Assembly: GCA_045106435.1 (NCBI GenBank)
Contig: JBGCEN010000343.1
Span: 1 to 8,755, forward strand
From: JBCCIM01 sp045106435
GTDB taxonomy: Bacteria; Bacteroidota; Rhodothermia; Rhodothermales; JAHQVL01
Direction of reading: 5' to 3'
DNA length: 8,755 nucleotides
Made by a program: the position numbers and the translations under genes. How positions within the stretch are numbered: position 1 is the stretch's first letter; each line of letters begins with the position of its first letter. The notes under the pieces were generated by a model. That model ran no database searches, had not been told where the DNA came from, and saw only the letters and a program-made list of their open reading frames with translations. This document shows, piece by piece, positions 5,662 through 8,755 of the stretch.

Positions 5662-6504
5662 TCACAGCGTCTCCTCCTCATCGTACTCTATTGTAGGCCG
5701 GTATTTCTGAAAGGGGATTTTTAGCATCGACCAGATGTTGCCGGCTGCCTGCTCTTCCATATAGGTATCTACACCGTATTTCAGCTTGTCATTTTCTACC
5801 ACCATGTAGGTGCCGAACAGTCGATCCCAAAAAGAAAATATGTTGCCGAAGTTTGCATCCGTGTAGGGCATTCTGTAGTGGTGGTGTACCCGGTGCATGT
5901 TGGGCGTGCAGAAGACGAGGAGCAGCGTGTTGTCCAGCCACGCCGGCATTTTGATGTTTGAGTGATTGAATTGCGTCAGTACTACAGACATCGTCTGATA
6001 TAGAAAAACCATCCACATCGGCGCACCGATGATAAATACTGCCAGAATTGTAAACGCAAAACGGAATACACTTTCGCCCGGGTGATGCCGGTTGGCCGTT
6101 GTTGTATCTACGTTCTGATCGGTGTGATGAATCAGATGAAATTTCCACATCCATTGCACCCGATGCTCGACATAATGAACGAGCCACGCACCAATCAAAT
6201 CCATCAATAAGATTCCTGTAATCGCATACAACCATAAAGGCATATGTACCCACTGGATCAACCCAAATTCGTTCGCTACGGCCCAATCTGATGCTTTTAC
6301 CAACAGAAACGCCATCGAGAAATTGACCACGATGGTCGTAAGCGTGAAAAAGATATTGATCGCCGCGTGCTTCCATTTGTTATAGCGAAAAGAGAACAGC
6401 GGTACGGCACTTTCGATCAACCAGAAAATGGTGAGTCCACCCACCAGAATCAAGGTGCGGTGAGCGGTGGGAATGTTGGCAAAATAGTCTATCAAGCTTT
6501 CCAT
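5662..6504 (-). CDS. Sterol desaturase/fatty acid hydroxylase family membrane di-iron enzyme
   Basis: A 280-residue integral membrane protein. The His clusters that bind the two irons in this family (FA_hydroxylase, PF04116) are all present: HYVEH at 110-114, HLIHHTD at 123-129 followed by HH at 140-141 in NRHHPGE, and MHRVHHHYRMPYTDANFGN at 203-221. The last leads into the usual FSFWDRLFGTY (223-233). Hydrophobic segments at about 17-37, 48-68, 90-109 and 148-169 give the expected membrane fold with the His boxes on the cytoplasmic side. Members use O2 and reducing power to hydroxylate or desaturate lipids; the substrate (fatty acid, sterol, carotenoid or ornithine lipid) cannot be told here. 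There is no fused cytochrome b5 or ferredoxin domain, so an external electron donor is needed. ATG at 6504-6502 has no strong SD. It diverges from the acyl-CoA dehydrogenase gene. Confidence 0.93.
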   Translation of the reverse strand: MESLIDYFANIPTAHRTLILVGGLTIFWLIESAVPLFSFRYNKWKHAAINIFFTLTTIVVNFSMAFLLVKASDWAVANEFGLIQWVHMPLWLYAITGILLMDLIGAWLVHYVEHRVQWMWKFHLIHHTDQNVDTTTANRHHPGESVFRFAFTILAVFIIGAPMWMVFLYQTMSVVLTQFNHSNIKMPAWLDNTLLLVFCTPNMHRVHHHYRMPYTDANFGNIFSFWDRLFGTYMVVENDKLKYGVDTYMEEQAAGNIWSMLKIPFQKYRPTIEYDEEETL

Positions 6505-6507
6505 CTA

Positions 6508-6547
6508 GTGGTCTCTGGTAGGGGTAGTCTTTTTTGGTGGTCTTTGG
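6508..6547. repeat. Pair of 11-bp direct repeats next to the hydroxylase start
   Basis: GTGGTCTCTGG (6508-6518) and GTGGTCTTTGG (6537-6547) differ at one base and begin 29 bases apart, immediately upstream of the hydroxylase on its own strand. They could be a tandem activator site or a chance repeat. Confidence 0.25.
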
Positions 6548-6653
6548 AATTTAAACAGCCCACGCTAGAAAGTCACTTATGTAATGCGTCAACGCTGCGA
6601 TTACGATATAACATAGATGAGCATAAACATTTCTCAATACAATTCGTAATTAG

Positions 6654-6708
6654 TTAACACTGTTAAGCATTGATTTTGTTAGCTTAATGCCCAAGCGTAA
6701 TGCGCTTG
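6654..6708. promoter_or_regulatory. Palindrome cluster in the divergent spacer, possible operators
   Basis: TTAACA-C-TGTTAA (6654-6666) and CAAGCG-TAATG-CGCTTG (6692-6708) are perfect inverted repeats. TTAAGC at 6663-6668 also pairs with GCTTAA at 6682-6687 between them. The cluster lies 50-104 bases before the acyl-CoA dehydrogenase start and about 150-200 bases before the hydroxylase start. Lipid genes are often controlled by TetR- or GntR-type dimers, but no regulator gene is present here and the link is inference. Confidence 0.35.
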
Positions 6709-6757
6709 TCTGAAAACTGATTACCGAAATCTGAATACTAAATTATATATACAGCCT

Positions 6758-7927
6758 ATGAACTTCTCCTTGACAGAAGAGCAGGTGATGATCCAGCGCG
6801 CCACGAGAGAATTTGCCCAGAACGAACTAAAGCCTGGGGTAATCGAGCGCGATACGCATCAGACGTATCCTGAAGAGCAAATAAAAATGATGGGGGAGAT
6901 GGGGCTATTGGGGATGACCGTAGCGCCTGAGTATGGTGGCAGCGGTATGGATAGCATTTCGTATGTAATCGCAATGGAAGAGATCTCGAAAGTAGACAAC
7001 TCTTGCTCCGTGATTATGTCGGTAAACAACTCGCTGGTTTGTTGGGGTATTTCCACCTATGGTACAGATGCGCAAAAGCAAAAGTATTTGCCGGCCATTG
7101 CCTCTGGAGAGACCATCGGTGCGTTCTGCCTTTCTGAGCCAGAAGCCGGCAGCGATGCTACGGCGCAACACACGCGGGCAGTAGATCATGGCGATCATTA
7201 TGTGCTGAATGGCGTGAAGAACTGGATTACCAACGGGAAAACCGCCGGCGTCTACATCGTGATGGCACATACCAATCCGGAGAAAAAGCACCACGGCATC
7301 AATGCCTTTATCGTGGAAGCCGGTTGGGAAGGCATTTCAACCGGTCCCAAAGAAGATAAGCTGGGGATCCGTTCGTCGGACACGGCTTCTGTGATGTTCA
7401 AAGATGTGAAAGTACCCAAGGAAAACCGGATCGGTGAAGATGGATTTGGGTTTTCTTATGCGATGAAGTCATTGGATGTGGGCCGGATTGGCATTGCCGC
7501 ACAGGCTTTGGGCATTGCAGCCGGCGCGTATGAACTGTCACTTGCCTATGCCAAGGAACGCGAGACTTTTGGCAAACCTATCAGTCAGCACCAGGCCATT
7601 GCGTTTAAGCTGGCAAACATGGCTACACAGATCGAAGCCGCACGCATGCTGGTATACCGTGCCGCATGGTTGAAAGACCAGGGCATGTCATACAACAGAG
7701 CTGCTGCGATGGCCAAGCTGTATGCGTCTGAAGTGGCCATGGAAACCGCCACCGAAGCTGTACAAGTACACGGCGGCTACGGGTTTGTGAAGGAGTACCA
7801 CGTAGAACGCCTGATGCGCGACGCCAAGATCACACAGATCTACGAAGGCACATCGGAAATCCAGCGACTGGTGATTTCCCGTAGCATTAACAAAGGCGAG
7901 CCGTACGTGGCGTTTGGCACGGAATGA
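6758..7927 (+). CDS. Acyl-CoA dehydrogenase, short/medium-chain type
   Basis: A 389-residue FAD enzyme, about the usual length, that oxidises an acyl-CoA to the trans-2-enoyl-CoA and passes electrons to ETF. All three ACAD domains are present: the N-terminal helical part from LTEEQ (5-9), the middle beta domain with GAFCLSEPEAGSDA (121-134), and the C-terminal helical part with VHGGYGFVKEYHVERLMRDA (337-356) and IYEGTSEIQR (361-370). Glu363 is at the position of the catalytic base of SCAD/MCAD. RETFGKPI (268-275) is the family's FAD/tetramer contact. The overall pattern is closest to butyryl-CoA/short-chain dehydrogenases, but chain length is not fixed by sequence alone and branched-chain or glutaryl types are not excluded. 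The tail after residue 374 ends in EPYVAFGTE. It appears monocistronic, ending five bases before a large palindrome; no ETF or thiolase gene is in view. Confidence 0.95.
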   Translation: MNFSLTEEQVMIQRATREFAQNELKPGVIERDTHQTYPEEQIKMMGEMGLLGMTVAPEYGGSGMDSISYVIAMEEISKVDNSCSVIMSVNNSLVCWGISTYGTDAQKQKYLPAIASGETIGAFCLSEPEAGSDATAQHTRAVDHGDHYVLNGVKNWITNGKTAGVYIVMAHTNPEKKHHGINAFIVEAGWEGISTGPKEDKLGIRSSDTASVMFKDVKVPKENRIGEDGFGFSYAMKSLDVGRIGIAAQALGIAAGAYELSLAYAKERETFGKPISQHQAIAFKLANMATQIEAARMLVYRAAWLKDQGMSYNRAAAMAKLYASEVAMETATEAVQVHGGYGFVKEYHVERLMRDAKITQIYEGTSEIQRLVISRSINKGEPYVAFGTE

Positions 7928-7932
7928 ACCTG

Positions 7933-8024
7933 TGAATATCGAACACCCAACAAGGAATTATGAACACCGAAGTGTTTTTTTAACCTTCGAAATTCAAAAT
8001 TCCTTGTTGGGTGTTCGATATTCA
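7933..8024. repeat. 92-bp near-perfect palindrome between convergent genes (dispersed-repeat type)
   Basis: Two 40-base arms (7933-7972 and 7985-8024) match at 36 positions, with 27 outer bases identical, around a 12-base T-rich loop. Translation of either strand gives the peptide words IEHPTRN and NSLLGVRYS, which I recall from spurious small ORFs in many unrelated genomes, so this looks like a member of a widespread intergenic palindromic repeat. It starts five bases after the acyl-CoA dehydrogenase stop. Its right arm contains the last nine codons and the stop of the minus-strand binding-protein gene. A strong hairpin in both transcripts should help end or protect them. Confidence 0.9.
7963..7981 (+). 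terminator. Small terminator-like hairpin at the centre of the palindrome
   Basis: AACAC (7963-7967), a CGAA loop and GTGTT (7972-7976) are followed directly by five more Ts. It is a short, weak stem but has the order of an intrinsic terminator for the acyl-CoA dehydrogenase transcript, and competes with folding of the full palindrome. Confidence 0.4.
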
Positions 8025-8755
8025 AGGATCTCAATCAGCCTGTCCAGCCCATCGGTCAGGCACGCCGGCCCTGGTTGCAAAATAATGGCCGGATCCATTT
8101 CATATACGCGATTGTGCTGGATGGCGTTGATGCCGTTCCAACCGGGGCGATCTAGCACCGATTGTTTGTCAAGTTTCTTGCCGCACCAGCATCCGATGTA
8201 AATGTCCGGGTTGTGCGCAATGACTTCTTCGGAGGTCACATGCCGTTCCACGGAAGCGGCGCCGGCTTGTCGGTCTGCAAAGACATTCTCCCCGCCGGCA
8301 ATCTCTATCAATTCGCCCACCCATTGGATGGCAGAGATCATCGGATCGTCCCATTCCTCAAAGTAGACTTTCGGGCGTGACGTGTGTTTGATCTTTTTTA
8401 GCGATTCGACACGCTCAACATAAGACGCGACCAACGCTGTAGCGCGTTCATTAGCATCAACGAGCCGGCCGATCATCAAAATAACCTGCAGGATTTCAGT
8501 AATAGAGCGCTGGTTAAAGATCACGACTTGCAAGTTGGCCTTGATCAGCTTGCTGGCGTATTCTGCCTGCACATCAGAAAACCCAATCACCAGATCAGGT
8601 GCAAGGGCTTTGATGCGTTCAACACTCCCGCCCACAAAAGCAGAGACCACGGGTTTGTCGCGCTTTGCCTCAGCCGGCCGTTCGGTGTACGCCGTAATCC
8701 CGACAATGCGGTGTGCCTCGCCGAGCAGGTAAAGAATCTCCGTGGGCTCTTCAGT
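7994..8755 (-). CDS. Cobalamin-type (BtuF-like) ABC substrate-binding protein, 5' end cut by window
   Basis: 253 residues are visible, open to the right edge, and probably only the N-terminus (about 10-20 residues, possibly with an export signal) is missing. The first visible residues TEEPTEILYLLGEAHRIVGI correspond to the family's start of 'SxxPSxTEIxxALG..drvVGV', followed by GGSVERIKALAPDLVIG and, later, PKVYFEEWDDPMISAIQWVG, ELIEIAGGENVF, and RPGWNGINAIQHNRVYEMD. This is the TroA/BtuF-like fold (PF01497): two lobes joined by a long helix that bind vitamin B12, haem or an iron chelate for an ABC importer. The EEWDDP-type motif favours the cobalamin-binding branch. Cys-Trp-Cys in YIGCWCGKK may mark the ligand side. 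The normal family end is near LDRLIEIL; the last nine residues, EYRTPNKEF, and the TGA come from the palindromic repeat. GTG 8650 is internal, not the start. Permease and ATPase genes would be outside the window. Confidence 0.88.
   Translation of the reverse strand, partial: TEEPTEILYLLGEAHRIVGITAYTERPAEAKRDKPVVSAFVGGSVERIKALAPDLVIGFSDVQAEYASKLIKANLQVVIFNQRSITEILQVILMIGRLVDANERATALVASYVERVESLKKIKHTSRPKVYFEEWDDPMISAIQWVGELIEIAGGENVFADRQAGAASVERHVTSEEVIAHNPDIYIGCWCGKKLDKQSVLDRPGWNGINAIQHNRVYEMDPAIILQPGPACLTDGLDRLIEILEYRTPNKEF

Noticed and set aside
5513..5710. 65-codon plus-strand frame in the repeat-filled spacer
   Set aside because: It runs over a tandem duplication and a hairpin, then into the antisense of the hydroxylase, with no recognisable protein character.
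5789..6376. 195-codon minus-strand frame overlapping the hydroxylase
   Set aside because: The alternative frame lacks the His boxes and membrane pattern that are intact in the 280-residue frame.
6905..7294. 129-codon minus-strand frame opposite the acyl-CoA dehydrogenase
   Set aside because: A shadow of a highly conserved, complete plus-strand gene.
7840..8201. Two overlapping small frames, one per strand, containing IEHPTRN and NSLLGVRYS words
   Set aside because: These are translations of the palindromic repeat joined to antisense of real genes; such phantom peptides recur wherever this kind of repeat is present.

Overview
The window reads as ordinary chromosome from a Gram-negative bacterium of roughly balanced base composition, most likely of the Bacteroidota/Rhodothermota group (Rhodothermales- or Balneolales-like). 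This rests on four things: an OmpP1/PorV-type outer-membrane barrel, lipoproteins with SPII signals (one followed by a Tyr-rich domain), a lipocalin-like secreted protein of a kind common in Bacteroidota, and a ProRS of the short type that lacks the editing insertion in the part visible. One exact match to the Bacteroidota -7 promoter element (TAnnTTTG) also fits. The assignment is inference; no rRNA or other strong phylogenetic marker is present.

Layout, left to right. (1) 1-803, minus strand: 5' part of proS, cut by the window edge. (2) 804-1148: divergent spacer with two inverted repeats and a candidate promoter. (3) 1149-2747, plus: a striking tripartite lipoprotein (acidic Asp/Glu/Tyr stretch, Tyr/Gly-rich stretch, then about 325 residues of Arg/Ser/Thr/Gly repeats) with internal 39-bp and 72-bp tandem repeats, closed by a clear intrinsic terminator. 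(4) 2879-4489, plus: an OmpP1/FadL/PorV-like outer-membrane protein. (5) 4702-5229, plus: a small lipocalin-like lipoprotein. (6) 5230-5661: a 432-bp non-coding stretch full of small repeats, including a 142-bp element bounded by 24-bp imperfect terminal inverted repeats. (7) 5662-6504, minus: a membrane-bound di-iron sterol desaturase/fatty acid hydroxylase family enzyme. (8) 6758-7927, plus: an acyl-CoA dehydrogenase. (9) 7933-8024: a 92-bp near-perfect palindrome. (10) 7994-8755, minus: a cobalamin-type ABC substrate-binding protein, cut at its N-terminus by the window edge, whose last nine codons and stop lie inside the palindrome.

The genes look like separate transcription units rather than one operon. 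Three units in a row (proS, Tyr-rich lipoprotein, OmpP1-like barrel) may be a conserved neighbourhood in Bacteroidota, and the last two would both act at the outer membrane. The hydroxylase and the acyl-CoA dehydrogenase are divergent, share a spacer with palindromes and both plausibly act on lipids, so shared control is possible. No CRISPR array, tRNA, rRNA or transposase gene was seen. The best leads are the Arg/Ser-repeat lipoprotein, the palindrome that supplies a gene's C-terminus, the 142-bp inverted-repeat element, and a strong excess of the hexamer GCCGGC.
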